Shown: positions 1 through 9,489 of the stretch, in pieces
Layout: every line of letters starts with the position of its first letter
Numbering within the stretch: position 1 is the first letter of the stretch
Origin: Deinococcus sp. LM3
Lineage (GTDB): Bacteria > Deinococcota > Deinococci > Deinococcales > Deinococcaceae
Assembly (NCBI RefSeq): GCF_002017875.1
Contig: NZ_MUFV01000001.1
Location: 1,693,501 to 1,757,500 of the forward strand
Direction of reading: 5' to 3'
DNA length: 64,000 nt
Position numbers and translations under genes: made by a program
The notes under the pieces: model-generated
Seen by the model: the letters and a program-made list of their open reading frames with translations, nothing else
What the model was told of the DNA's origin: nothing
Databases searched by the model: none

Positions 1-872
1 GCGGCCGGACTGCCGGCATCCAGCGCCGCCACCGACGTCCACTTACCCGTGCCCTTCTGCCCGGCGGCGTCCAGGATCATGTCCACCAGCGGTTGCCCGG
101 TCAGGTCGTCCGTCTTGGCCAGAATGTCGGCCGTGATCTCGATCAGGTAACTGTTCAGCTCGCCCTCGTTCCAGCGGGCGAACACCGCGCCCGCCTCCGG
201 CGCACTCAGGCCCGCGCCGTCCCGCAGGAGCTGGTACGCCTCCGCGATCATCTGCATGTCGGCGTACTCGATGCCGTTATGCACCATCTTCACGAAATGC
301 CCCGCGCCCTCCGGCCCCACCCAGTCGCAGCAGGGTGCGCCGTCGGCCACCTTCGCCGCGATGCTCTGGAAGATCGGCCTGACCGCCTCCCACGCTGCCG
401 GGTTCCCGCCCGGCATGATGCTCGGGCCGGTCAGCGCGCCCTCCTCACCGCCCGACACGCCGGTCCCCACGAACAGCAGCCCGTCCGCCGCGAGTTCCCG
501 CGTGCGGCGCGTCGAATCCGCCGGGTGACTGTTCCCCCCGTCGATGATGATGTCACCGGGGCTCAGCAGCGGCCGCAGGTGCCCGATGAACTCGTCGACC
601 GCCGCGCCCGCCTTCACCATCAGCATCACCTTGCGCGGCGCCTTGAGTTGCCCCACCAGTTCCTCCAGCGACCCGGCGCCCACGATGGACTTCCCGAGCG
701 CGCGGCCCCCCGTGAACGCCGTCACCTTACTGACCGTCCGGTTGAACGCCGCGACCGTGAACCCCCGGCTCGCCATGTTCAGAATCAGGTTCTCACCCAT
801 CACCGCCAGCCCGATCACACCGATATCCGCCACCGGGCCCTGCCCGCCACCTGCCGCTGCGTCACTCGTCAT
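1..872 (-). CDS. gnd: 6-phosphogluconate dehydrogenase, decarboxylating (3' end beyond window)
   Basis: This cytosolic enzyme oxidises 6-phosphogluconate to ribulose 5-phosphate and CO2 with NAD(P)+ in the oxidative pentose phosphate pathway. The visible 290 codons begin at ATG 872. A Rossmann fold (IGVIGLAVMGENL) lies near residue 20, followed by IIIDGGNSHPADSTRR, the substrate signature GVSGGEEGA, GHFVKMVHNGIEY with the catalytic lysine near residue 195, and NEGELNSYLIEIT. The last visible part, GQKGTGKWT, is diagnostic for the family. About 180 residues of the usual 470 lie left of position 1. A tRNA gene and a hairpin terminator precede it, so it is probably transcribed on its own. Confidence 0.95.
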   Translation of the reverse strand, partial: MTSDAAAGGGQGPVADIGVIGLAVMGENLILNMASRGFTVAAFNRTVSKVTAFTGGRALGKSIVGAGSLEELVGQLKAPRKVMLMVKAGAAVDEFIGHLRPLLSPGDIIIDGGNSHPADSTRRTRELAADGLLFVGTGVSGGEEGALTGPSIMPGGNPAAWEAVRPIFQSIAAKVADGAPCCDWVGPEGAGHFVKMVHNGIEYADMQMIAEAYQLLRDGAGLSAPEAGAVFARWNEGELNSYLIEITADILAKTDDLTGQPLVDMILDAAGQKGTGKWTSVAALDAGSPA

Positions 873-940
873 GCGAGTAAGCGTACACCGCACACCAACC
901 GGCGCCGGGAGCCTGTCAACACAGCCCCCAAACCGAAGAA

Positions 941-966
941 CCCCCGCACGCGGCGGGGGCTTTTCT
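941..966. terminator. Rho-independent terminator between tRNA-Thr and gnd
   Basis: The CCCCCGC / GCGGGGG inverted repeat is followed by a T-run (TTTTCTTT) on the + strand and by TTCTTC on the - strand. It can end the tRNA transcript, which runs leftwards, and separates it from gnd. Confidence 0.6.
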
Positions 967-970
967 TTGG

Positions 971-1042
<72 letters not shown>

Positions 1043-1139
1043 GGGATACAGGTTGGGACACTTCCGACGGAAGCTCAAAAAGTATATGGAGTGCGCCGGG
1101 GAGTGTCAAGGCGCCGGGTGCGGGCCTCGGTGGGGGCTC

Positions 1140-1145
1140 TATGCT
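1140..1145 (+). promoter_or_regulatory. -10 box of a leaderless bshB1 transcript
   Basis: TATGCT lies 7 nt before ATG 1153, the arrangement of Deinococcus leaderless promoters. It rules against the upstream ATG at 1141, which overlaps the box. Confidence 0.6.
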
Positions 1146-1152
1146 GGCGGGC

Positions 1153-1887
1153 ATGGTGACCGCAGGAACTCCGGAGGCGTTCGAGACGATTCATGGCGTG
1201 GCAGGGCCGCTGGACTGGCTGTGCCTCGCGCCGCACCCGGACGACGCGGAGATCGGCGCGGGCGGGACGCTGATCCGGCTGGCCCGCGCGGGGCGCGCCG
1301 TAGGCATCCTGGAACTGTCGCGGGGCGAGCGGGGCACGCAGGGCACGCCGGACGTGCGCGTGGCCGAGTGCGCCCGCGCGGCGGCCATCATGGGCCTGAC
1401 GTGGCGCGGACAACTGGGCCTGCCGGACGGCGAACTGCGCGACACGCTGGACGGCGCGCACGCGCTGGCGTCGGTGTTGCGCGCGGTGCGGCCCCGCGTG
1501 CTGGTCGTCCCGCACCACCACGACCGCCACCCGGATCACTTCGGGACGTACCACCTGAGCAAGCGGGCCGTGCATCTGGCGCAACTGGCGAAAGCGGACC
1601 TGCCGGGAGAACCGCACCGGGTGGGGCGGGTGCTGCTGTACCAGGGGAACGCGGACATCACCCCGAACGTGCTGGTCGACGTGGAGGCCGTGCAGGACAC
1701 CTGGGAGGCGGCGATCCTGGCGCACCAGAGTCAGTTCTCGGGGGCCGCCATCTCGGAGACGGTCACGCCGGAGATCGTGGAGCGCCGCCGCGCCCGCCTG
1801 ACGTACTGGGGCACCCTGGCGCGCGTGCGCTACGCCGAGGCCTTCGAGGCGGACTCGGCGCTGCTGGTGGATCCCCTGGCATTGTGA
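1153..1887 (+). CDS. bshB1: Bacillithiol biosynthesis deacetylase BshB1 (PIG-L family)
   Basis: BshB1 is a zinc-dependent cytosolic deacetylase that removes the acetyl group from GlcNAc-malate, the second step of bacillithiol synthesis. The PIG-L motif HPDDAEIG lies near residue 32 and the second metal/catalytic motif HHHDRHPDHFGTYH near residue 120. The C-terminal part (HQSQF, then RARYWG-like RARLTYWG) matches BshB1 rather than generic LmbE proteins. I chose ATG 1153 (244 aa) because a TATGCT box lies 7 nt upstream. An in-frame ATG at 1141 would add four residues but overlaps the box. No other bacillithiol gene is in the window. Confidence 0.88.
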   Translation: MVTAGTPEAFETIHGVAGPLDWLCLAPHPDDAEIGAGGTLIRLARAGRAVGILELSRGERGTQGTPDVRVAECARAAAIMGLTWRGQLGLPDGELRDTLDGAHALASVLRAVRPRVLVVPHHHDRHPDHFGTYHLSKRAVHLAQLAKADLPGEPHRVGRVLLYQGNADITPNVLVDVEAVQDTWEAAILAHQSQFSGAAISETVTPEIVERRRARLTYWGTLARVRYAEAFEADSALLVDPLAL

Positions 1888-1908
1888 GAAGAAACTTGCC
1901 TTCGCTCG

Positions 1909-2499
1909 TTATTCGGGAATGGTCAGCCCGACGTTTCTGGCGAGACGATTCTGCCGTTCAGGCTGGGTGGCGAGAGCTATCAGTAGTTCCTGGAATTCCT
2001 GCGGGTCGATCAGGGCAGGCATGAGGAATTCCTGCGGCGCGGTGAAGATCAACGCCAGGAGATCCGCCGCAGTGTGAGCTTCGTTATCGCTACCGTGGAG
2101 CAGCAACTCGATCAGAACAGCACGCACCGCATCCACACTCTGAATCAGGTTCATCTGGATGTGTTCCCGTTCGTGGATGGACAGCCGGTGACTGGGTGAG
2201 CCACTGGCGACCTCGTAGATCGCGTTGAGCAGCCACGGACGGCTTGCCGGGGTAGCGTGCCTCAGTCCAGCGAGCAGGGCGGGCAGCAACTTCGGGCCAG
2301 CCGGGTACAGAGAGCCCTGGATGACCGCCACGTTGTCGATCTGCCGGTAAAGTTTCTCCGCTTCGTCAGTCGTGTGACTTGCGGGGAGATCGCGGATCGC
2401 GACCAGAAGATCTGCGATCCGCTGGGCACCCCTTCCGTCGCCGTTCCACACGTCATCTGGTGTCAGGTCAGGGTCTGGGTGTCGCATGTTCCCGTTCAC
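1909..2499 (-). CDS. Hypothetical protein, helical
   Basis: I do not recognise this 196-aa protein. It is predicted to be mostly alpha-helical with HEAT-like stretches (PALLAGLRHATPASRPWLL, AVLIELLLHGSDNEAHTAADLL). There is no signal peptide, membrane segment or catalytic motif. HEAT-like helical proteins of this size include immunity proteins, but no toxin gene is adjacent. The start is GTG 2499; an ATG four codons downstream is an alternative. Its G+C content looks lower and its codon use more mixed than in neighbouring genes, which could indicate recent acquisition. It converges on bshB1 with a 21-nt gap. Confidence 0.6.
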   Translation of the reverse strand: MNGNMRHPDPDLTPDDVWNGDGRGAQRIADLLVAIRDLPASHTTDEAEKLYRQIDNVAVIQGSLYPAGPKLLPALLAGLRHATPASRPWLLNAIYEVASGSPSHRLSIHEREHIQMNLIQSVDAVRAVLIELLLHGSDNEAHTAADLLALIFTAPQEFLMPALIDPQEFQELLIALATQPERQNRLARNVGLTIPE

Positions 2500-2534
2500 T
2501 GAGTAACCATCAGTTCTTTCTCCCAGGCTGCCGC

Positions 2535-3524
2535 TCAGTCCTGCTGCGGCCAGTCCTGGTAGGGGAGGGCGGGGTGCGGGCGGCTGGCCAGCAGTTCCTC
2601 GATCTCGTCGGCGAGGTCCAGGCCGTACTTGTAGGCGCTCTGCCCGGCGACCACGCCGCCGCCGTACTTCTCGCGGTAGTTGGCGGGGGTGCGTTCGAAG
2701 GTCATGGCCTCTGCGCTGGCGTTCGTCTGGGGGAGCACGGTCGTCAGGATCGGGGGGGTGCGCTCGCCGGTGCCGGCGAAGGCGCGTTGCAGGTCATCGG
2801 GGAGGCGTTGCAGGCCCTGGCGGTGCTGGCTGCTCTGGCTCTGGTACTTGGTGATCAGGACGCCCAGGGCGCTCAGGCGCAGGTTTCGGGCGCGGCGGAT
2901 CTCGGCGATGCGTCCGGCGATCTGCGGGATGCCGTAGGTGCTCAGGCGGTCGGGGATGGTGGGGATCAGGTAGTGGTCGCTGATTTCCAGGCCGTTCTGC
3001 GTGACGAAGCCTAGGTTGGGCGGGCAGTCGATCAGGACGTAGTCGTACCCGGCGAAGTGCGGCGCGACGAACTTCTTCACGACTTCCATCGGGCCGGTCG
3101 AGTAGTACGTGCGGCCCGCGATGTCCTGCATGCGGTCCTGCACGTCGATCAACCGGATGGAGGAGGGCAGCAGGTCCACGCGGCCGTAGCGGGTGCCTTC
3201 GGGCAGCTGGTCCATCACCTCGGGCGGCACGCGGTTGAGGTTACTGGCGCCGCGCACGATGGCGCGCGTGGCGTCGAACGTGAAGGTGCCGTCGCCGCGC
3301 AGCAGGTCCAGGAACAGGTGCGCGAGCGTCTGGCCCGCCTCGTCGGCCCTCGCCCAGCGTTCCTCGCCGATCAGGGCGAGGGTGGCGTTCGTCTGGGGGT
3401 CCAGGTCGATGACCAGCACGCGCTTCTGCTTCATGAACGCCAGCGTGTCGGCCAGTTGCACGGTCGCCGTGGTTTTCGCCACGCCGCCCTTGAGGTTGAT
3501 GAAACTCAGGACGACCGGGGCCAT
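2535..3524 (-). CDS. ParA family ATPase (orphan, no ParB)
   Basis: This is a 329-aa ParA/Soj/MinD-type P-loop ATPase. The deviant Walker A KGGVAKTT starts near residue 12, the Walker A' region VLVIDLDPQTNATLAL follows, and the Walker B equivalent YVLIDCPPNLGF sits near residue 160. Such proteins position chromosomes, plasmids or protein complexes by ATP-dependent DNA binding. No parB lies next to it, so segregation of this locus is not shown and a role in positioning some other cargo is possible. Its ATG overlaps the stop of the upstream peroxiredoxin gene by 4 nt (ATGA), so the two are translationally coupled. A weak alternative annotation is chromosome partitioning protein. Confidence 0.88.
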   Translation of the reverse strand: MAPVVLSFINLKGGVAKTTATVQLADTLAFMKQKRVLVIDLDPQTNATLALIGEERWARADEAGQTLAHLFLDLLRGDGTFTFDATRAIVRGASNLNRVPPEVMDQLPEGTRYGRVDLLPSSIRLIDVQDRMQDIAGRTYYSTGPMEVVKKFVAPHFAGYDYVLIDCPPNLGFVTQNGLEISDHYLIPTIPDRLSTYGIPQIAGRIAEIRRARNLRLSALGVLITKYQSQSSQHRQGLQRLPDDLQRAFAGTGERTPPILTTVLPQTNASAEAMTFERTPANYREKYGGGVVAGQSAYKYGLDLADEIEELLASRPHPALPYQDWPQQD

Positions 3525-3979
3525 CAGAGTTCGCGGATCTTGGCCAGCACAGCCTCGGGCCGCACGGTGTAGTCGCCGGTCTTCTCCTCGACGTGCTGGT
3601 AGCGGATCACGCCCTCCCGGTCAATCAGGAACACAGCCCGGCCGCTGATGCCCCGGTCGTCGATGGCCACCCCGTACGAGCGGGCCACGTCGAGTTTCAT
3701 GTCGGCCAGCAGCGGCACCTCGATGCCGTACTCGGCGGCCCAGGCCTTGTGGGCGTGCACGCTGTCGCGGTTCACGCCCAGCACGACCGCCCCGGCGTCC
3801 GCGAAATCATCCTGGCGACCCGAGTACTCCGGAAGCTGCATGGAGCACACGGGACTGAAATCCAGCGGGTAGAACACCAGCACCACGGCGCTGTGGCCGC
3901 GGTAACTGCTCAGGGTGATCTGCTCGCCGGTCGAGGCGGGCAGGGTGAAGTCCGGCGCAGGCTGTCCCACAAGGCTCAT
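3524..3979 (-). CDS. Peroxiredoxin (1-Cys, AhpE/BCP-like)
   Basis: This 151-aa AhpC/TSA-family peroxidase reduces hydrogen peroxide and organic peroxides in the cytosol. The peroxidatic motif is FYPLDFSPVCSMQLPEYS near residue 45, with serine in place of the usual threonine of the PxxxT/SxxC motif. The protein contains only this one cysteine, so it should work as a 1-Cys enzyme needing an external thiol; bacillithiol is a plausible partner given bshB1 nearby (inference). ATG 3979 is preceded by TACACT and 6 nt, a leaderless start; an upstream in-frame extension would run through the 4060-4195 repeat. Its stop overlaps the parA start. Confidence 0.88.
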   Translation of the reverse strand: MSLVGQPAPDFTLPASTGEQITLSSYRGHSAVVLVFYPLDFSPVCSMQLPEYSGRQDDFADAGAVVLGVNRDSVHAHKAWAAEYGIEVPLLADMKLDVARSYGVAIDDRGISGRAVFLIDREGVIRYQHVEEKTGDYTVRPEAVLAKIREL

Positions 3980-4059
3980 GCCCGCAGTGTAGCGGGCCGA
4001 GCCCCCGTGGGCCGCCTGATTTCCGGCAGTTGTCCGGCCTGCGTGCCCGGCGTTGTCTG

Positions 4060-4195
4060 ATACGGACTCCGATTGAAGGGGCTGCAAAGACCCTTCAATC
4101 CGAGCGGATGCGAGTGGGAGTAGGGCGGGTTCCGGACGTGGAGCTGGCAATCCGGTGAAGTTCCGGATTGTCAGCGAAACAAACGGAATCCGTAT
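4060..4195 (+). repeat. 136-nt two-hairpin repeat, copy 1
   Basis: The element has imperfect inverted ends (ATACGGACTCCG ... CGGAATCCGTAT). Hairpin 1 is GATTGAAGGG / CCCTTCAATC with a 10-nt loop. Next come the conserved segment CGAGCGGATGCGAG and GTGGAGCTGG. Hairpin 2 is CAATCCGG / CCGGATTG with a 7-nt loop. Copies of exactly the same length lie at 53798-53933 (inverted) and 58988-59123 (same orientation). It sits in the 393-nt gap between the divergent peroxiredoxin and desaturase genes and encodes no protein. It resembles the small non-coding repeats reported in D. radiodurans, but I cannot confirm family identity. Confidence 0.85.
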
Positions 4196-4286
4196 GACCT
4201 GCGTGTCTGGCCCGCCCGGCTGTCCCCGTCTGCGCTGCACCTTTGAACCGCGTCCCGCTTTGCCCCCCCTGCCCGGCGCGCGGGAT

Positions 4287-4292
4287 TACGCT
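4287..4292 (+). promoter_or_regulatory. Candidate -10 box of the desaturase gene
   Basis: TACGCT is the -10-like box nearest to the desaturase, about 80 nt before ATG 4373, and would give a leader of roughly 75 nt. No clear -35 is seen. Confidence 0.35.
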
Positions 4293-4372
4293 GGGTGGGT
4301 ACCGTCCCCGGCGTCTGCACCGTTCACGCCCTGCACGCACCCCCGCCGGGACGGCCCCGAGGAGGAATTCCC

Positions 4373-5464
<1,092 letters not shown>

Positions 5465-5487
5465 ACACGGCCCGCCTGAAGCTGGAA

Positions 5488-5521
5488 GCCCGCCCGCGCC
5501 CCGTGCGCGTGGCGGGCTTTT
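5488..5521 (+). terminator. Terminator after the desaturase gene
   Basis: GCCCGCC / GGCGGGC stem followed by TTTT, 24 nt after the desaturase stop codon. Confidence 0.8.
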
Positions 5522-5701
5522 GCGTATTCCGGTGCGCCGCCGCTTCACGCGGCTGGCCGGGCAGGGGGCGTGCGGTGTGCAGGCGGGTGCGGGGCGTGGC
5601 ATGCTGACCGTGTTCCTCTGTCCGGCGCCCGTTCCGTCACCGTTTCCGTTTTCACTGGAGTGCGCGGCCCTGTCCGCTGCGCGCCCATCAGGAGGCCGCG
5701 T

Positions 5702-6643
5702 ATGATCCCACCGACTGCCCAGACTGCCGCCCGGCTGAACCCGGAGCGTCCCAACCCGGCGCTGGCCGCGCTGGGCTACGCGCCGGACGACCGCGTGGTG
5801 ATCTTTCACGCGGACGACCTGGGCATGTGTCAGGCGACCGTGAGTGCCTGCCTGGACCTGTTCGGGACGGGCACGCTGTCGTCGGCGTCGGTCATGACGA
5901 CCTGTGCGTGGGCACCGGCGGCGGCCGGGGTGGCGCGTGAATTCCCGGACGCGGACCTGGGCGTGCACCTGACCCTGACGAGCGAGTGGAGCGAGTACCG
6001 CTGGGCGGCCCTGAGTACCCGCGACCCGGCCACCGGCCTGCTGGACGCGCAGGGGCAGCTGCACGCGACTGTCGAGGCGGCCCGCCTGCACGGCGTTCCG
6101 GCGGCCGTGCGCGCCGAGATGGACGCCCAGATCGTCCGGGCGCTGGACCTGGGCATCGAGGTCTCGCACGTGGACGCGCACATGGGGGCCGTCGCGCACC
6201 CGCGCTTCCTGCCGGACTGCATCGAGCTGGCGCTGCGGCACGGCGCGGTCCCGATGTTCCCGCGCCTGGACAGTGCCGGGTGGCGCTCGCACGGGCTGGA
6301 CGCGCGCGACGCGGCGCAGGCGGCGCAGTTCACGCAGGCGCTGGAGGCGCGCGGGCTGCCGCTGGTGGATCACCTCGTGATGCTGCCGCTGCACTCGGGC
6401 GGGGATCAGGTGCCCCTGATCGAGGACCTGCTGGGCAGCCTCCCGCCGGGCCTGACGCACTTCATCCTGCACCCCGCGCGGGACACGCCGGAACTGCGCG
6501 CCATTGCCAGCGACTGGGCGGGCCGGGTGGCGAACCACGCGGCGTTCATGGACCCGCGCCTGCCCGGCGTGATCGAACGCAGCGGTGTGAAGGTTATTTC
6601 CTACCGCGCGCTGCGGCCGCTGCTGGGCGCGGTCCTGCCATGA
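5702..6643 (+). CDS. ChbG/HpnK (YdjC) family carbohydrate deacetylase
   Basis: This 313-aa YdjC-type deacetylase is predicted to remove N-acetyl groups from oligosaccharides such as chitooligosaccharides. The metal-binding HADDLGMC lies near residue 34, GVHLTLTSEW near residue 85, and VSHVDAHMGAV with metal-binding histidines near residue 155, all characteristic of the family. ATG 5702 follows AGGAGG at 6-nt spacing. The stop overlaps the start of the downstream sugar-symporter-like gene (ATGA), suggesting uptake and deacetylation of the same sugar (inference). A possible 31-codon upstream ORF ends at 5705, overlapping this start. Confidence 0.85.
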   Translation: MIPPTAQTAARLNPERPNPALAALGYAPDDRVVIFHADDLGMCQATVSACLDLFGTGTLSSASVMTTCAWAPAAAGVAREFPDADLGVHLTLTSEWSEYRWAALSTRDPATGLLDAQGQLHATVEAARLHGVPAAVRAEMDAQIVRALDLGIEVSHVDAHMGAVAHPRFLPDCIELALRHGAVPMFPRLDSAGWRSHGLDARDAAQAAQFTQALEARGLPLVDHLVMLPLHSGGDQVPLIEDLLGSLPPGLTHFILHPARDTPELRAIASDWAGRVANHAAFMDPRLPGVIERSGVKVISYRALRPLLGAVLP

Positions 6644-8040
6644 CGGTCCCCATCCCGGCCACCGGCCTGACGCCGGACGCGACGCCCGACATGACGCCCG
6701 ACACGACCTCCGCGCAGCGCTGGCGGTACGCGGTCATGAACTTCGGGCTGACCATCCCGGTGCAGACCGGCAGTTTCCTGCTGCTGTACTACGTGGACGA
6801 CCGCCGCATGGACCCCGCCTGGGCCGCGACCGCCCTGACCTGCTTCGCCGTGTACAACGCCGCGAACAACCCGGTCATCGGGTTCCTGAGCGACCGGACC
6901 CGCTCGCGCTGGGGCCGCCGCATTCCGTTCGTGCGCTTCGGGTTCCTGCCGGGCCTGATCCTGTTCACGCTGCTGTTCTCGGCGCCATTCGACGGCGTGA
7001 GCAGCCCCGCAGCGCTGCTGGTGTACTTCGTGGTCGTCTGGACGCTCTGGGAGACGGTCAGCACGGCCGTCGGCACCGGTTACCTGTCACTGCTGCCCGA
7101 GATGTTCCGCACCTTCCGGGAACGCACGGACGTCGCGTGGCGCATGAACGTCGTGCAGGTCGCCGGACTGCTGATCGGGCTGGCGCTGCCGCCCCTGCTG
7201 GCAGGACTGCTCGGCTGGGGCGTCATGGCGGCCCTGTTCGCCGTGCTGGCCGCCGCCGCGATCCTGTTCGGGCTGGGCAGCCTGTTCGAGCGTCCGGGCA
7301 CCGCCGCGCCGGGCCTGGGGTTCTTCCGGGCGGCGCGCGTCACGTTCCGCAACCCGGCGTTCCTGACCGTCGTAGCCGCGCAGACCATGCGCTTCTTCTG
7401 CACGGGCACCCTGGCGACCGGCATGGGCTTCTACGTGCGCTACAGCCTGGGCGAGACGGGCGGCGCCGCCACCACCCTGCTGCTGGCCTCCGCGTTCGTC
7501 ACGGCGGGCGCGGCCCTGTGGCCCTGGCGGACCTTCGTGACCCCCCGCCTGGGCGCCCGCGGCACGCTGATGCTGGCCTTCGCGCTGGGGGCCGCCGCGC
7601 TGGTCCCGCTGGCGCTGGTCAGCACGCTGGCCGGCGCGCTCGTCTCGACCGTATTGTTCGGAGTGGCGCTGTCGGGCATGATCCTGATGGGCGACGTGAT
7701 CCTGGGCGACGTGATCGATGAGGACGAACTCCGCACCGGCGAGCGCCGTGAGGGCCTGTACTACGGCATGTCCGGCTTCATCACCACCCTGAGCGCCGCA
7801 CTGACCGCGCAGGCCTTCGGGGCGGTCACGCGCGCCAGCGGCTACGACCCTACCCTGACCACGCAACCCGACGCGGTCGCCGGGGCCTTCCGCTTCTTCA
7901 TGACCGGCCCGCCCATCGCGGGCGCGCTGCTGGCCGTGGCGCTGCTGGCCCTGTACCCGCTGCACGGCGAACGACTGAACGCCGTGCGCGCCGCCCTGGC
8001 ACGGAAACGACTGGAACGGGCCACGGCGGGCGGAGGTTAA
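6640..8040 (+). CDS. MFS transporter, GPH (MelB-like) cation:sugar symporter family
   Basis: This 466-aa inner-membrane protein has about 12 hydrophobic segments. The family signature DRTRSRWGRRIPFV lies between helices 2 and 3 (near residue 85), and DVIDEDELRTGERREGLYYG in the second half matches GPH symporters such as MelB, which couple sugar uptake to Na+ or H+. ATG 6640 overlaps the deacetylase stop by 4 nt, so the two genes form a coupled pair and the substrate may be an acetylated amino sugar (inference). The 3' end overlaps the convergent prmC gene by 4 nt. An N-terminal stretch of about 20 residues is rich in T, P and D. Confidence 0.88.
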   Translation: MTVPIPATGLTPDATPDMTPDTTSAQRWRYAVMNFGLTIPVQTGSFLLLYYVDDRRMDPAWAATALTCFAVYNAANNPVIGFLSDRTRSRWGRRIPFVRFGFLPGLILFTLLFSAPFDGVSSPAALLVYFVVVWTLWETVSTAVGTGYLSLLPEMFRTFRERTDVAWRMNVVQVAGLLIGLALPPLLAGLLGWGVMAALFAVLAAAAILFGLGSLFERPGTAAPGLGFFRAARVTFRNPAFLTVVAAQTMRFFCTGTLATGMGFYVRYSLGETGGAATTLLLASAFVTAGAALWPWRTFVTPRLGARGTLMLAFALGAAALVPLALVSTLAGALVSTVLFGVALSGMILMGDVILGDVIDEDELRTGERREGLYYGMSGFITTLSAALTAQAFGAVTRASGYDPTLTTQPDAVAGAFRFFMTGPPIAGALLAVALLALYPLHGERLNAVRAALARKRLERATAGGG

Positions 8041-8879
8041 CCCGACTGCCCGGCCCGCCGCGCCTGCACGAAGCGTTCCCGGCCGGTCAGGTCGGCGTGC
8101 AGCTGCGCGTCCCAGCCGCCTGCGCGCAGCTCGGCGGCCAGTGTGGCAGCGTTGCGCGGGTCGAGTTCCAGCCACAGCGCCCCGCCCGCTGCCAGTGCGG
8201 GCGAGGCCTGTGCGGCCAGCCTCCGGGCCAGGGTCAGGCCGTCCGGGCCGGAGTACAGCGCCAGATCCGGGTCGCGCTGCACTTCCGGGTCGGCGTGCGC
8301 GCGGTCCCCTTCCGGCAGGTACGGGGGGTTGCTGACGATCAGGTCGAACGGGCCGGGCACGCCCGCCAGCAGGTCCGCCTGCAGCCACGTGACTTCCAGG
8401 CCGTTCAGGGCGGCGTTCTCGCGCGCCAGGGCCAGCGCGCCTGGGCTGAGGTCCGTGGCGGTCACGGCCGCGCCGGGGCAGGCAGCCTTCACGCCCAGCG
8501 CCAGCGCGCCCGTGCCGGTGCCCACGTCCAGCACGCGCGGCTGAGCCCTGGACTGCAGGCCCGGCAGCAGCAGGTGCAGCAGCCACTCGGTTTCCGGGCG
8601 GGGCACCAGGGCGCGCGGGTCGCAGCGCAGCCGCACGCCGCCCCACTCGACCTCGCCCAGAATGTGTTGCAGCGGCTCGCGCGCCGCCCGGCGGTCCAGC
8701 AGCGTCGCGTAACGCGCCTGACCGTCCGCGCCGACCGGTTCGTGCGCGCGGGTCAGTAGCGCCGTGGGCGTCAGGTGCAGGGCGCTCAGCAGCAGCTCGC
8801 GGGCGTCCACCTCCGGGGAGGGAACGCCCGCGCTGCCCAGCCGCGCCGCGCCCTGCCTCAACAGGTCACGCAGCTGCAC
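8037..8879 (-). CDS. prmC: Peptide chain release factor N5-glutamine methyltransferase
   Basis: PrmC/HemK methylates the glutamine of the GGQ motif of release factors 1 and 2. This 280-aa protein has the N-terminal helical domain and a class I methyltransferase domain with SAM motif I VLDVGTGTGALALGV (near residue 115) and the catalytic NPPY in VSNPPYLPEGD (near residue 183). The start is GTG 8879, only 4 nt after the jag stop codon, so it is cotranscribed with jag. The gene symbol follows the family motif and length. Confidence 0.92.
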   Translation of the reverse strand: MQLRDLLRQGAARLGSAGVPSPEVDARELLLSALHLTPTALLTRAHEPVGADGQARYATLLDRRAAREPLQHILGEVEWGGVRLRCDPRALVPRPETEWLLHLLLPGLQSRAQPRVLDVGTGTGALALGVKAACPGAAVTATDLSPGALALARENAALNGLEVTWLQADLLAGVPGPFDLIVSNPPYLPEGDRAHADPEVQRDPDLALYSGPDGLTLARRLAAQASPALAAGGALWLELDPRNAATLAAELRAGGWDAQLHADLTGRERFVQARRAGQSG

Positions 8880-8883
8880 GCCC

Positions 8884-9465
8884 TTACCCGTGCCGGGGTT
8901 TGATAATCAGTCGCCGGGCGTTGCCCTCCCCGATGGACTCGCTCATCACGTCCGGGTGCTCTTTCAGGGCGATGTGAATCACGCGCCGTTCGGAGGCGGG
9001 CATGGGCTGTAACTCGTGCGGCTCGCCGCTCTTGGCGACCTGCACGGCCAGCCGCTCGGCCAGTTTGCTGAGTGCCTCGGCCTGCCGCTTGCGGTACCCG
9101 CCGATATCCACCCGCACGCGCAGGTTCCCGCGTCCTTCCTGCTTGGCGAGGACCGTGTAGGCCAGCACCTCGATGGCGCCCAGGGTGCGGCCGTCCCGCC
9201 CGGCGAAACGGGCGGCGTTCTCGCCGGTGATCTCGGCTTCCAGCGCGTCGTCCGCCTGCGTGACATTCACCTGGAGCTCCGGGTCGATGCGGCCCAGCAG
9301 GCCCCGCAGGAACGCTTCGAGGGTGGACCGCGGGTCCTCGGCTGCGGCTTCCAGCGTGGGGGTGCCGGTCAGGGCGTCCGGAGCGGGCGGTGGCAGCTCG
9401 CTCTCGTCGGCGTCGCTGATACCCAGCCCCGCGAGGTAGTCGTCGAGGTTCGTGCGGTTATCCAT
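8884..9465 (-). CDS. Jag/KhpB-type RNA-binding protein (KH-R3H)
   Basis: This 193-aa cytosolic RNA-binding protein has an acidic N-terminus (about 45 residues), a KH-like domain centred on FAGRDGRTLGAIEVLAYTVL (near residue 95) and a C-terminal R3H domain, SERRVIHIALKEHPDVMSES, with the R-x3-H core. Jag/KhpB proteins often accompany yidC and influence cell elongation; yidC is not in view on this side. ATG 9465 has TAGACT 7 nt upstream, indicating a leaderless transcript that continues into prmC. Confidence 0.85.
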   Translation of the reverse strand: MDNRTNLDDYLAGLGISDADESELPPPAPDALTGTPTLEAAAEDPRSTLEAFLRGLLGRIDPELQVNVTQADDALEAEITGENAARFAGRDGRTLGAIEVLAYTVLAKQEGRGNLRVRVDIGGYRKRQAEALSKLAERLAVQVAKSGEPHELQPMPASERRVIHIALKEHPDVMSESIGEGNARRLIIKPRHG

Positions 9466-9489
9466 GCCCCGCAGTCTAGCGCGGCCCCC

